A stretch of 17,123 bases of DNA from Candidatus Avimicrobium faecavium (GTDB taxonomy: Bacteria; Bacillota; Clostridia; Oscillospirales; Ruminococcaceae): NCBI GenBank assembly GCA_904419105.1, contig CAJFQR010000020.1:1-17123 (forward strand), read 5' to 3'. Positions 1-7,580 of this stretch are shown piece by piece. The notes beneath the pieces were generated by a model, which saw only the letters and a program-made list of their open reading frames with translations, ran no database searches and had not been told where the DNA came from. The first letter of the stretch is position 1. Each line of letters opens with the position of its first letter. The position numbers and the translations under genes were made by a program.

Positions 1-1
1 C

Positions 2-106
2 AACTACTACCTCGTCGCCCTGGAGGATCCCGGCCAGCTTCCGGCGGATACTACAACACCGAATGTGGTGCCCGGATTGGATAGCTCCTCCTCTGCGGCA
101 GCTTGA
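2..106 (+). CDS. C-terminal end of an unidentified protein (partial)
   Basis: Only the last 34 codons are in the window, so no function can be given. The frame beginning at base 2 is open from the edge to TGA at 104-106. The visible tail starts NYYLVALEDPGQLPAD and ends in a low-complexity Ser/Ala stretch (SSSSAAA), which looks like a flexible C-terminus. The frame is chosen because the + strand terminator follows 35 bases after this stop and because the tail reads as plausible protein. The frame starting at base 1 also stays open to a TAG at 82-84 and cannot be fully excluded. Confidence 0.45.
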   Translation, partial: NYYLVALEDPGQLPADTTTPNVVPGLDSSSSAAA

Positions 107-140
107 GAAAAGAGAACGGATCACTACTGAATAACAAAAT

Positions 141-173
141 AGCCGGCCCTTGAAAACTAGGGCCGGCTTTTTG
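141..173 (+). terminator. Intrinsic terminator between convergent genes
   Basis: Bases 141-150 and 159-168 form a perfect 10-bp GC-rich stem (AGCCGGCCCT / AGGGCCGGCT) with an 8-base loop, followed by a T run at 168-172. It ends the partial + strand gene. The A-rich bases before the stem give a T-rich tail on the other strand, so it may also stop minus-strand transcripts leaving the peptidase E-like gene. Confidence 0.9.
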
Positions 174-185
174 CTGCAATGCAGG

Positions 186-794
186 CTATGCAGTGATAAG
201 GGTTGTATCGGTATCGGTGACCAGAAGAGCCTGATCGTCCCGCAGCGGGCGCAGCCCCGGCAGGCCGGTGGACAGGATCTCCCGGGCGGCAGCGCCCATC
301 CACTCATTGTCCATATGGGGCAGCGGGTAGAAGTCCACCAGCCCGAGGGCCGCTGTCGAGGTGAGGGCCGGGGCCAGGGAGGGCTCGTCCATCGGGGCGA
401 GGTAGGAGATATCCGGCGCCGCCACCGCAGCTCCGGCGCTCTCCCCAAGGTACCAGCAGCCTTCGGAGATCCGCTGGTGGATCAGTGCGTCGGCACCGCT
501 GCGCCGGAGCTCCTGCAACAGAAAGAAAGTGTTGCCGCCGGCTGCGGCAATGGCGGCACAGTCCGCAAGGGCAGCGGCGGTCTCCTGTGGGGAGAGGGCG
601 GCCACATCCACCACCCGTACCCGGATCCCCAGTGACCGGAGCCGGTCGGGGCCGGCAGGATCCGTGGGGTCCAGGCCCTCGGCGATGCCGGCTGTGGGAA
701 TATAGGCGCAGATCTTGCGCTGAAGGGCAGCGGCTGCACCGGAGGCGGTGAGCACTGCCGGGGTGAACATTGAGGCGAGCAGCAGGTGTTTCAC
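186..794 (-). CDS. Peptidase E-like serine peptidase (family S51)
   Basis: This 202-residue protein resembles peptidase family S51, cytosolic serine peptidases that include the Asp-X dipeptidase PepE and cyanophycinase. Visible motifs in order are a Rossmann-like N-terminus (KHLLLAS), a Gly-rich AAAGGNT at about 84-89, the nucleophile elbow GESAGA with Ser119, and PLPHMDNE with His160, the expected histidine. Length is normal for the shorter members. The start is GTG (792-794), chosen because AAGGAGGAG lies 5 bases before it. It follows the 138-residue unknown gene by 38 bases on the same strand and is probably co-transcribed with it; a weak TATAAC at about 814-819 (minus) could be a private -10, but no good -35 is seen. 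Aspartyl-dipeptidase activity is inferred from the family only. Confidence 0.85.
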   Translation of the reverse strand: MKHLLLASMFTPAVLTASGAAAALQRKICAYIPTAGIAEGLDPTDPAGPDRLRSLGIRVRVVDVAALSPQETAAALADCAAIAAAGGNTFFLLQELRRSGADALIHQRISEGCWYLGESAGAAVAAPDISYLAPMDEPSLAPALTSTAALGLVDFYPLPHMDNEWMGAAAREILSTGLPGLRPLRDDQALLVTDTDTTLITA

Positions 795-832
795 GAAAAC
801 TCCTCCTTATTGTTATACAAAATAGGATTGGC

Positions 833-1249
833 TCACAGCCAGGGCAGATGCCCTTCCGGCAGCGGTGAGCGGGTGAGCAGCCAGCTATAGCTGGAATCCT
901 CGGCGATGAGTTCGAGCGCTGCCAACGGATGGTGCAGCTCGGCCGCCGCCCAGAAGGCTGGAGTCTCCAGGTTGGGAATGGAGTGGGCGAGGATGGCCTC
1001 CACAGGTGTCTCCGGCGGGAAGGCCAGAAGGCAGCCCCAGATCCACTGGGGGTCCTCACCGGTTACCAGCGCCGCCAGGGCGTCGCCGTCCATCAGGCAG
1101 CGACCGGGGCCGGCATTTTCCGGTAAGGTAGGTCCCTCCCAGCCGGTGATAAGCCAGCGATAGCGGGCAAGTTCCGGCAGCGCGGTGAACACCGGACCGA
1201 GAAAGGTGTGATAGCCGTCCTTTGACGGCAGCGGATAGCGGGTGAGCAT
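833..1249 (-). CDS. Unknown protein, 138 residues
   Basis: I do not recognise this gene. The 138-residue product is rich in Trp, Pro, Leu and Glu, with no signal peptide, membrane span, Cys motif or nucleotide-binding motif. Aromatic pairs (YRWLITGWEG, QWIWG, YSWLL) suggest a small folded cytosolic domain. The ATG at 1247-1249 is chosen because AAAGGAG lies about 7 bases before it. A longer frame reaching back to 1324 would need a TTG start and would translate the upstream terminator hairpin. It lies between tatD and the peptidase E-like gene on the same strand. The gap to tatD holds an intrinsic terminator and leaves no room for a promoter, so expression probably relies on read-through from metG-tatD. 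Confidence 0.75.
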   Translation of the reverse strand: MLTRYPLPSKDGYHTFLGPVFTALPELARYRWLITGWEGPTLPENAGPGRCLMDGDALAALVTGEDPQWIWGCLLAFPPETPVEAILAHSIPNLETPAFWAAAELHHPLAALELIAEDSSYSWLLTRSPLPEGHLPWL

Positions 1250-1290
1250 AAAGGTCTCCTTTCCGCCTGCCGGCAGAGTTTGCGGAAACA

Positions 1291-1318
1291 GAAAAAGCAC
1301 CCGTGCGGGTGCTTTTCC
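1291..1318 (-). terminator. Intrinsic terminator after tatD
   Basis: Read on the minus strand, just after the tatD stop, GCACCC and GGGTGC pair around a GCAC loop, extended by AAAA/TTTT on the two sides and ending in a T run. It sits about 40 bases before the next start codon in the same direction, so it may be a partial terminator that lowers, not abolishes, expression of the two genes beyond. Confidence 0.75.
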
Positions 1319-1320
1319 GG

Positions 1321-2094
1321 TCAATCGGCAATGCCGTATACGGTACAGGCGTTCCGGAATGTGATGCTGGCCATCTCCTCGGGAGAAAGGCCTTTGATGG
1401 CGGCCAACTTTTCCAGCGTGTAGGGCAGCATCGTTGAATCACACCGCCGGCCCCGAAGGGGTTCCGGAGCCATATAGGGGCAGTCGGTCTCGAGGAGCAG
1501 CCGGTCCGCCGGAGCGTAGGCGGCAACCTCCACCGCCTTGCGGGCGTTTTTGAAGGTGAGGACACCGGTGAAGCCGATGTACATGTCCAGCTTGAGCACC
1601 TCCTTGGCCATCTCCAGGCTGCCGGAGAAACAGTGGACGATACCGCGGGGACGGTACTTTTTGAGCAGGGCCATCGTGTCATTTGCCGCCTCCCGGCTGT
1701 GGATGATCACCGGCAGATCCAGTTCACGGGCCAGCTGGAGCTGGCGCTCAAAGGCAAGGAGCTGCACCTCCCGGGGACAGCTGTCGTCGTAGTGGTAGTC
1801 AAGGCCGATCTCCCCGATGGCCATGACCTTTGGCTCCTGCGAGAGCTCCGCCAGAAGGGAGAGGTTTTCCTCGGTGGCTTCCCCGGCGCTGGCCGGATGG
1901 ATGCCGACGCTGGACCAGAGAAACGGATAGATCCGTCCGAGGCCGATGCCGCTTCGGGAACTCTCCATATCGCTGCCGACATTCATCACCCGGCGCACAC
2001 CGGCGCCGGCCAGCGAGCGGAGCACTGTGTCCCGGTCAGGGTCAAAGGCCTTGTCGTCATAGTGGGCGTGGGAATCAAAGATGCCATCAACCAT
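1321..2094 (-). CDS. tatD: TatD family metal-dependent hydrolase
   Basis: This 257-residue protein belongs to the TatD family, TIM-barrel metal-dependent hydrolases with DNase activity acting in the cytosol. All metal-site landmarks are visible: HAH at 9-11 (FDSHAHYD), Glu95 in GEIGLDYHYD, His132 in VIIHSREA, His154 in GIVHCFSG and Asp204 in LLETDCPYMAP. Length matches the family. The ATG at 2092-2094 is chosen because it sits one base after the metG stop, with AAGGTG inside the metG end as ribosome site; a longer frame to 2145 would overlap metG heavily. The metG-tatD pair is conserved in Firmicutes, where rnmV and ksgA often follow. Here those are absent, replaced by an unknown gene and a peptidase. 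The in vivo substrate is uncertain. Confidence 0.95.
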   Translation of the reverse strand: MVDGIFDSHAHYDDKAFDPDRDTVLRSLAGAGVRRVMNVGSDMESSRSGIGLGRIYPFLWSSVGIHPASAGEATEENLSLLAELSQEPKVMAIGEIGLDYHYDDSCPREVQLLAFERQLQLARELDLPVIIHSREAANDTMALLKKYRPRGIVHCFSGSLEMAKEVLKLDMYIGFTGVLTFKNARKAVEVAAYAPADRLLLETDCPYMAPEPLRGRRCDSTMLPYTLEKLAAIKGLSPEEMASITFRNACTVYGIAD

Positions 2095-2095
2095 C

Positions 2096-4078
2096 TCAGC
2101 GCACCTTCGAGCCGACGGGCACGCTCTCGTCCACAAAGAGAACATTGGCGCTGCCGTCGCCAGGGTCTGCGGCGAGGATCATGCCCTGGGAGAGGACGCC
2201 CCGGAGTTTAGCGGGCTTGAGGTTGGCGACGATGACCAGCTTTTTGCCGACCAGGTCCTCCGGCTTGTACCAGGGGGCGATGCCGGATACCACCTGACGG
2301 CCTTCAGCGGTGCCGTCGTCCAGTGTCAGGCGCAGCAGCTTGTCCGCCTTGGGCACCGGCTCACAGGCAGTGACCTGAGCCACCCGGAGGTTTACCTTCT
2401 GAAATTCGGCGATATCGATGATCGAGGCGACGCCCTCCGGCTTTTCCGGCTGTTTGTCAGCGGGCTTTTCCGCGGCGGGCTGCTCCGGCTGCTTGCCAAA
2501 GCGGGCGGCGCGCTCCGCCTCGAGGTACGCCAGCTCCTTCTCCACATCGAGGCGGGGGAAGAGGTTCTCCCCCTTGTGGACGGTCACCGGCTCACAGCGG
2601 ACCAGATACTGGGCCTCCTCCCAGGTGTTGTGGCAGCCGCTGCACTCGAGCATGGCCAGGATCTTGTCCGCAGTGTCCGGCATGAAGGGGGTGAGCAGGA
2701 TCGCCGAGACGCGGATAGCCTCAGTGAGGTTGTAGAGCACCGAAGCCAGCCGGTCCCGCTTGGCCTCTTCCTTGCCGAGGATCCAGGGGGCGGTCTCGTC
2801 GATGTACTTATTGGCGCGGTCCAGTACCTTGAAGACGGCGGCGAGGCCGTTCTGCAGGGCGAAGGCGTCCATCTCCTTCTCATACTCGGCACGGGCGCCG
2901 TTGATGACGGCGATGAGCTCCTCGTCGATGGGCTCCGCCTGGCGGACGGCAGGAATGGTGCCGCCGAAGTACTTGTCGATCATCGACAGCGAACGGCTCA
3001 CCAGGTTGCCGAGGTCGTTGGCCAGGTCGGTGTTGATGGTGCTGATCAGCGCCTCGTTGGAGAAGTTGCCGTCCGAGCCGAAGGGGAAGGTGCGCAGCAG
3101 GAAGAAGCGCAGCGCATCGACACCGTAGTGTTCGGCGAGGATGTAGGGATCCACCACATTGCCCTTGGACTTGCTCATCTTGCCGCCGTCGATGAGCAGC
3201 CAGCCGTGGCCGAATACATGCTTGGGCAGCGGCAGCTCCATGCTCATCAGCATGGCGGGCCAGATGATCGAGTGGAACCGCACGATCTCCTTGCCGACAA
3301 AGTGTACATCTGCCGGCCAGAACTTGTCGTAGTCGTGATAGCGGTCGTTGTCAAAGCCGAGGGCGGTGACATAGTTGAAGAGGGCGTCTACCCAGACATA
3401 GACCACATGGCCGGGATCGAAGTCCACCGGGATGCCCCAGTTGAAACTGGTGCGGGAAACACACAGGTCCTCCAGACCGGGCTTGATGAAGTTGTTCACC
3501 ATCTCGTTGACACGGCTGCGGGGCTGCAGAAAGTCAGTATCCTCCAGCAGATGCTGCACCCGGTCAGCGTATTTGCTCAGGCGGAAGAAGTAGGCCTCCT
3601 CCTCGGCATCTACCACCGGGCGGCCGCAGTCGGGACAGCAGCCGTCCACCAGCTGGCTTTCGGTCCAGAAGGACTCACAGGGCTTGCAGTACTTGCCCTT
3701 GTAGACGCCCTTGTAGATGTCGCCTTTTTCGTACATTTTGCGGAAGATCTTCTGGATGGCTTCCACATGGTAGTCATCGGTGGTGCGGATGAAGCGGTCG
3801 TTGGAGATGTTCATCAGCTTCCAGAGAGCCTTGACGCCGGACGGGCCCTCGACGATGGAATCGACAAACTGCTTCGGGGTGACGCCGGCTTCCTTTGCCT
3901 TGTCCTCGATCTTCTGACCGTGTTCATCGGTGCCGGTGAGGAACATGACATCGTACCCCTGCAGCCGCTTGTAGCGGGCCATCGCGTCTGCGGCAGTGGT
4001 GCAGTAACTGTGACCAATGTGCAGCTTATCGGAAGGATAGTAGATCGGCGTGGTAATATAAAATGGTCCTTTGCTCAT
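2096..4078 (-). CDS. metG: Methionyl-tRNA synthetase
   Basis: MetG activates methionine with ATP and attaches it to tRNA-Met in the cytosol. The 660-residue product is full length for the form with a C-terminal tRNA-binding domain. Seen in order: catalytic start with HIGH at 20-23, LTGTDEHGQKI at 47-57, a zinc knuckle with Cys131, Cys134, Cys148 and Cys151, WVDALFNYV at 229-237, KMSKS at 300-304, the alpha-helical anticodon region, a Pro/Glu/Lys linker at about 532-550, and an EMAPII/Trbp111-like OB fold from about 553 (FQKVNLRVAQV, SGI, LKPAKLRG). The ATG at 4076-4078 has AAGGAGG 7 bases upstream. The leader from the predicted promoter is only about 30 bases, so no T-box or S-box fits. It is first in the operon with tatD. 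Confidence 0.98.
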   Translation of the reverse strand: MSKGPFYITTPIYYPSDKLHIGHSYCTTAADAMARYKRLQGYDVMFLTGTDEHGQKIEDKAKEAGVTPKQFVDSIVEGPSGVKALWKLMNISNDRFIRTTDDYHVEAIQKIFRKMYEKGDIYKGVYKGKYCKPCESFWTESQLVDGCCPDCGRPVVDAEEEAYFFRLSKYADRVQHLLEDTDFLQPRSRVNEMVNNFIKPGLEDLCVSRTSFNWGIPVDFDPGHVVYVWVDALFNYVTALGFDNDRYHDYDKFWPADVHFVGKEIVRFHSIIWPAMLMSMELPLPKHVFGHGWLLIDGGKMSKSKGNVVDPYILAEHYGVDALRFFLLRTFPFGSDGNFSNEALISTINTDLANDLGNLVSRSLSMIDKYFGGTIPAVRQAEPIDEELIAVINGARAEYEKEMDAFALQNGLAAVFKVLDRANKYIDETAPWILGKEEAKRDRLASVLYNLTEAIRVSAILLTPFMPDTADKILAMLECSGCHNTWEEAQYLVRCEPVTVHKGENLFPRLDVEKELAYLEAERAARFGKQPEQPAAEKPADKQPEKPEGVASIIDIAEFQKVNLRVAQVTACEPVPKADKLLRLTLDDGTAEGRQVVSGIAPWYKPEDLVGKKLVIVANLKPAKLRGVLSQGMILAADPGDGSANVLFVDESVPVGSKVR

Positions 4079-4112
4079 CAGTTTGCCTCCTTAAAGTGCT
4101 ACTTGCCCCTTT

Positions 4113-4141
4113 AGTATAGCATTTTTTGGGGATAATCACAA
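4113..4141 (-). promoter_or_regulatory. Sigma-A type promoter for metG-tatD
   Basis: Read on the minus strand, TTGTGA (4136-4141) is followed by 17 bases and then TATACT (4113-4118). The predicted transcript starts about 27 bases before the metG ATG, with AAGGAGG in between. Spacing is ideal and both boxes are near consensus. Confidence 0.75.
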
Positions 4142-4251
4142 TTCTTTTCCCGGAAAAATACGCTGGGGAAGGGGCTTTTCCGGGGAAGAACCCTGCCGGG
4201 TGGACGGGGAGACTGAGGCTTTTCGGGAAAAAGAAAGAGGTCTCTCTGTTT

Positions 4252-4328
4252 TTGACAAAAGAGCGAGGGGTTTTTCTACATAAAATGGGCAAGATCACTT
4301 GTACTTTTTCCGCGGTGCGTGGTACAAT
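4252..4328 (+). promoter_or_regulatory. Probable promoter region for the alpha/beta hydrolase gene
   Basis: Two candidates lie in tandem. The nearer has TTGTAC (4299-4304), an 18-base spacer and TACAAT (4323-4328), about 38 bases before the start codon. The farther has a perfect TTGACA (4252-4257) but only a weak TACATA at 19 bases. The rest of the 287-base gap between metG and this gene (4142-4251) shows no gene or clear structure to me. Confidence 0.55.
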
Positions 4329-4365
4329 AAAACTGGATACCTATACGCTAAAAGGAGTGAGTCAG

Positions 4366-5295
4366 ATGCGGGATACGATCGAATACAGATCTTCAAACGG
4401 AGTGGAGACGGTGTATGCCGACCTTTATACACCGGAGGGACAGCCGAAGGGCATTGTGCAGATTGTGCATGGTATGTGTGAGCACATCGGGCGGTATCAG
4501 CCGGTGATGGAATGGCTGTGCAGCCAGGGCTATGCGGTCTGCGGGCACGATCAGATCGGCCACGGCAGGAGCTGCGCAGTGAACGGCACCGGCTACTTTG
4601 CGCCGAAGGACGGCTGGGACTGCCTGGTGAAGGACGCCCGGCAGCTGACCATCCTGGCCCGGGGCAGATGGCCGGGGGTGCCGGTATACCTGCTCGGGCA
4701 CAGCATGGGGAGCTTTGTGGCGAGGGAGTATATCACCCGGTACCGGGATCTGGCCGGTGTGGTGCTGAGCGGCACCGGCGGACCGAGCCCGGTGTATGGC
4801 CCTGCCCGGGCGCTCATCGCCGGTATGAAGGCGGTCAAGGGGGAGAAGTACCGCAGCGAGCGGATCAACGATCTGGTGTTCGGCGGGATGGGCAAGCAGT
4901 TCCCGGAGAGCCCCTTCGCCTGGCTGAGTCGGGATACCGAGGCGGTGGCGGCCTATGAGGCGGACCCGCTGTGCGGGTTCATCTTCACGCTGTCGGCCTA
5001 CGGCGACCTGATGACGCTGCTGGACCGGGTAAACCGCCGGGAATGGGCCGAACGGGTGCCCAGGGGGCTGGCGGTGTACCTCTTCTCCGGAGCGGAGGAC
5101 CCGGTGGGCGCAAACGGCGAAGGTGTGCGCACGGTGGCCAAGTGGCTGGCGGAGGCCGGGGTGCGCCCGGTCAAAATGAAGCTCTATCCCGGCGGGCGGC
5201 ATGAGATGCTGAATGAGACCAACCGGGGCGAGGTCTGGGGCGATCTGCTGGCCTGGCTGGAGCGCCGGGGAAAAAAGTTGGCAGCGATGGAATAA
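4366..5295 (+). CDS. Alpha/beta hydrolase, monoacylglycerol lipase-like (Hydrolase_4)
   Basis: This 309-residue cytosolic protein has the alpha/beta-hydrolase fold of the monoacylglycerol lipase/lysophospholipase group, serine esterases that release fatty acids from glycerides or lysophospholipids. Visible features: oxyanion-side HGMCEH at 35-40, DQIGHGRS at 62-69, the nucleophile elbow GHSMGS with Ser113, acid Asp245 in SGAEDPVG, and His279 in PGGRHEML, a complete triad. There is no signal peptide or membrane segment. The ATG at 4366 is chosen because AAAGGAG lies 9 bases before it; the frame extends upstream to 4126, but that part crosses the promoter and is AT-rich. It stands alone between metG (divergent) and the secreted-protein gene. 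The exact lipid substrate cannot be read from sequence. No clear terminator follows. Confidence 0.9.
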   Translation: MRDTIEYRSSNGVETVYADLYTPEGQPKGIVQIVHGMCEHIGRYQPVMEWLCSQGYAVCGHDQIGHGRSCAVNGTGYFAPKDGWDCLVKDARQLTILARGRWPGVPVYLLGHSMGSFVAREYITRYRDLAGVVLSGTGGPSPVYGPARALIAGMKAVKGEKYRSERINDLVFGGMGKQFPESPFAWLSRDTEAVAAYEADPLCGFIFTLSAYGDLMTLLDRVNRREWAERVPRGLAVYLFSGAEDPVGANGEGVRTVAKWLAEAGVRPVKMKLYPGGRHEMLNETNRGEVWGDLLAWLERRGKKLAAME

Positions 5296-5357
5296 TCCGC
5301 CGGCAGGGAAGCACTATTAGTATGAAGGGCGGTAAAGACCCAGGCCTGCCAAATACG

Positions 5358-5497
5358 TTGTAACTAAATTGTTACAATTTGGCCAAAAAAGATGGCAATC
5401 TTGGCAAAACGGCAGGGTGGAGAGACTGGGAAAGCCGGATACTGCGAAAGTTACAGGTGTACTAATACAGTTGAAAATTCTGTAAACATTTTGTAAC
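5358..5497 (+). promoter_or_regulatory. Cluster of TGTAAC/GTTACA dyads upstream of the secreted-protein gene
   Basis: The 296-base gap 5296-5591 has no gene. It holds an inverted repeat TTGTAAC (5358-5364) / GTTACAA (5371-5377), inside which AATTGT-T-ACAATT (5368-5380) is itself palindromic. Related half-sites follow: GTTACA (5450-5455), a TACAG/CTGTA dyad (5466-5470, 5480-5484), TGTAAAC (5481-5487) and TTGTAAC (5491-5497), the last just before the -35 box. This looks like an operator region; the binding protein is unknown. Confidence 0.45.
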
Positions 5498-5502
5498 CTC
5501 TA

Positions 5503-5531
5503 TTGCCAGATCTGGAAGAAGCCGCTATACT
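5503..5531 (+). promoter_or_regulatory. Sigma-A type promoter for the secreted-protein gene
   Basis: TTGCCA (5503-5508), a 17-base spacer and TATACT (5526-5531) make a near-consensus promoter. The leader to the start codon is about 55 bases and carries AGGAGG just upstream of ATG 5592. Confidence 0.8.
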
Positions 5532-5591
5532 GAAGGTGGAAGGGCCGTGAGAGAGACGGCCGCCACAGACCCATTGTTAGGAGGAAGAAAC

Positions 5592-7580
5592 ATGAAAGCG
5601 AAAAGACTGACGGCTCTTGCGCTGGCAGCTTTGATGACAGCTTCCGGCACGAGTGTGGCGTTTGCGACGCCAGCAAATGGTAATGCGTTCGACTTTTATG
5701 AAAACGATACAACGCTTTACAAAGAGAATGAAGATGGCGAACTCGAAGTTGCTGACCAGTACGATTTTGCGCCTGGCGATTCGATCTATATTGCAGTAGA
5801 TGAAGATGATGATGCATCTTCCAAGGATCGCAATAAAATGAACATTTATGCTGATAAGAATATGGTCGGCGATAAGTGGATCGATGAAATGTCCTTTGCA
5901 TGGCGTCGTGCACAGGTAACGAATACGGCTCCGACAAAGTATGTTTACAAGGTAAAGGTAAAGGACCTTTCCGGATATACTGATAAGTCTTACACTTCGA
6001 CTGAAACAAACAGCACTAAGCGGCTTGCAGAAATTAAAAAGATGATGCTTGATGATGCAAACTCTTTCAATTCTGCTGTGGACTCCGAATATGATGAAAC
6101 CTATCAGAGCGTTCCGAATAATGGAACTAATTATGGCTATATCTATGGCGGAAAATGGTATCCGTCAGCCGATGCTGCTCTCCGAAATGGTGCCAAGGCT
6201 TATAGCCGTGAATTTTCCGATGACGGTTATTCCAAAGTGTCTAGCGGATATGTCGTTGACAATAAGTATTATGCTAAGATTCAGGATATTCTTGTTCAGT
6301 ATCTTGGGGCTACAATGGTAACTGGTACTGAAGATGCACCTGAGACGATATATACGAGAGGAACAGATACGAAGTACGGTATTTATAAAATCTCTAATGA
6401 TAATCCAGGTGATTATACAGAGGAGACGGCAGTTTCCGAGAATATGCGGCTATTTACCATAACTTCCGGAGAGAATACCCAAAAGTACTGGCTTGATGTG
6501 TCTTCTGATAAGGTCGTTGAAAACATCAATGCTCTGCTTTCCTGGCTTGGAAAGGAAGGCTCTGTAACGGCAGTCACCGATGGTTTTGTTAATAAAGACG
6601 GCTATTGGGTTAAAGACAAACCGCAAACCTATTCGGAAACCGTTTGGTATAATGCTAAAGGTGATGCCCTTGGCAGCAAAGATGAGGCCATTGAAAAACT
6701 CATCAGTAAAGCAAGCAAAACCAGTATTATAAAGAAATCTGATAAGAGTAATATAAATGGAGTGACCTATTATACCGTAGATGAAGCAAAAGCTGAAGCC
6801 CAAAATACTGTCAAGGCAAAGGTCAATGCATTGACTGTGAGTGATTTTGCTGTAACGGAACAGAAAGGCCAGACGACTTACAGCACTATTCGCGACTATT
6901 TTGTTAAGATTGACACCAAGAAGTCTGCATCGACCAAGGATTATGACATTTACGGTGAACTCTATATTGGCCGGACTAAGAGTAGTGCAGAAGACGAAAG
7001 CGTAGGATACACTCTTGATGTTACCCTGACCAACAAAGATGTCGGTAATAGTGCTTTTGTTGATGTCGACAGCGATGCCTATATCGAGCCGGGGCAGAGA
7101 GCGGTGCTCTCCTTCGCCGATGATGCGGACGATGTGGTGATCGAGTTTGGTGACGATGCGTGGTACGAATTCAATGCCAGAGGGCAGGGGAGAGTAAACT
7201 TCGCGTACAACACCAACTTTGACCGGGACTTCGCCTACGACTACGACCACGCCAACATCGACTTCATCAACTTTGTGGCGGAGCCCACCACCAACAAGAC
7301 CGGTACCCTGTATATCTACGCCGATGAGGACAGCTATATCTACGAGGTGACCTCCAAGGGCGCCAAGAAGATCAACGGCGCCTACTACGACGACGATGAG
7401 GGCGCCTGGGTGATCCGTACCCGGCATCTGACCAGCTATGCCATCTCCGACCGGCGGCTCAAGACCATCGACCAGATGGAGGACGACAAGAACTCGTCGA
7501 GCTCGTCCAAGCCGAGCGGCAGCCAGGGCAGTGGTTCGGGTAATGGAAACTACAAGCCCATTCCGGATACCGGTCGGTAA
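5592..7580 (+). CDS. Large secreted protein of unknown function with C-terminal PDTGR
   Basis: I do not recognise a catalytic domain in this 662-residue protein. Residues 1-26 are a classic signal peptide (MKAKR, hydrophobic core, cleavage after AFA). The mature protein is acidic, rich in Asp, Tyr, Lys and Ser, with Asp runs (EDDDASS, DDADD), suggesting an extracellular beta-rich or cation-binding surface protein. A Ser/Gly linker at about 634-653 leads to IPDTGR, the last six residues. This resembles an xPxTG sorting motif but has no membrane helix after it. ATG 5592 is chosen for AGGAGG 7 bases upstream and the signal peptide. Base composition is mosaic: about 5680-7060 is clearly AT-rich while 7075-7580 is GC-rich like the neighbours, suggesting recombination inside the gene. 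The stop codon lies in a perfect hairpin. Confidence 0.85.
   Translation: MKAKRLTALALAALMTASGTSVAFATPANGNAFDFYENDTTLYKENEDGELEVADQYDFAPGDSIYIAVDEDDDASSKDRNKMNIYADKNMVGDKWIDEMSFAWRRAQVTNTAPTKYVYKVKVKDLSGYTDKSYTSTETNSTKRLAEIKKMMLDDANSFNSAVDSEYDETYQSVPNNGTNYGYIYGGKWYPSADAALRNGAKAYSREFSDDGYSKVSSGYVVDNKYYAKIQDILVQYLGATMVTGTEDAPETIYTRGTDTKYGIYKISNDNPGDYTEETAVSENMRLFTITSGENTQKYWLDVSSDKVVENINALLSWLGKEGSVTAVTDGFVNKDGYWVKDKPQTYSETVWYNAKGDALGSKDEAIEKLISKASKTSIIKKSDKSNINGVTYYTVDEAKAEAQNTVKAKVNALTVSDFAVTEQKGQTTYSTIRDYFVKIDTKKSASTKDYDIYGELYIGRTKSSAEDESVGYTLDVTLTNKDVGNSAFVDVDSDAYIEPGQRAVLSFADDADDVVIEFGDDAWYEFNARGQGRVNFAYNTNFDRDFAYDYDHANIDFINFVAEPTTNKTGTLYIYADEDSYIYEVTSKGAKKINGAYYDDDEGAWVIRTRHLTSYAISDRRLKTIDQMEDDKNSSSSSKPSGSQGSGSGNGNYKPIPDTGR

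Noticed and set aside
1250..1324. Longer N-terminus for the 138-residue gene
   Set aside because: Needs a TTG start overlapping the tatD stop and would translate the terminator hairpin; ATG 1249 has a proper ribosome site.
4079..4112. T-box or S-box riboswitch in front of metG
   Set aside because: The predicted leader is only about 30 bases, too short for either.
2081..4114. 677-codon open frame on the + strand opposite metG
   Set aside because: It is the antisense of metG, has no ribosome site, and its composition (runs of V, L, G, D, H) is that of a GC-rich shadow frame.
5296..5350. Terminator after the monoacylglycerol-lipase-like gene
   Set aside because: Only GGCAGG/CCTGCC about 40 bases apart with no T run; too weak to call.
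6150..6840. Internal repeats in the secreted protein (GKWYPSADAALRNGAKAY versus TVWYNAKGDALGSKDEAI)
   Set aside because: Similarity is limited to a few aromatic and Ala positions; not convincing without an alignment.
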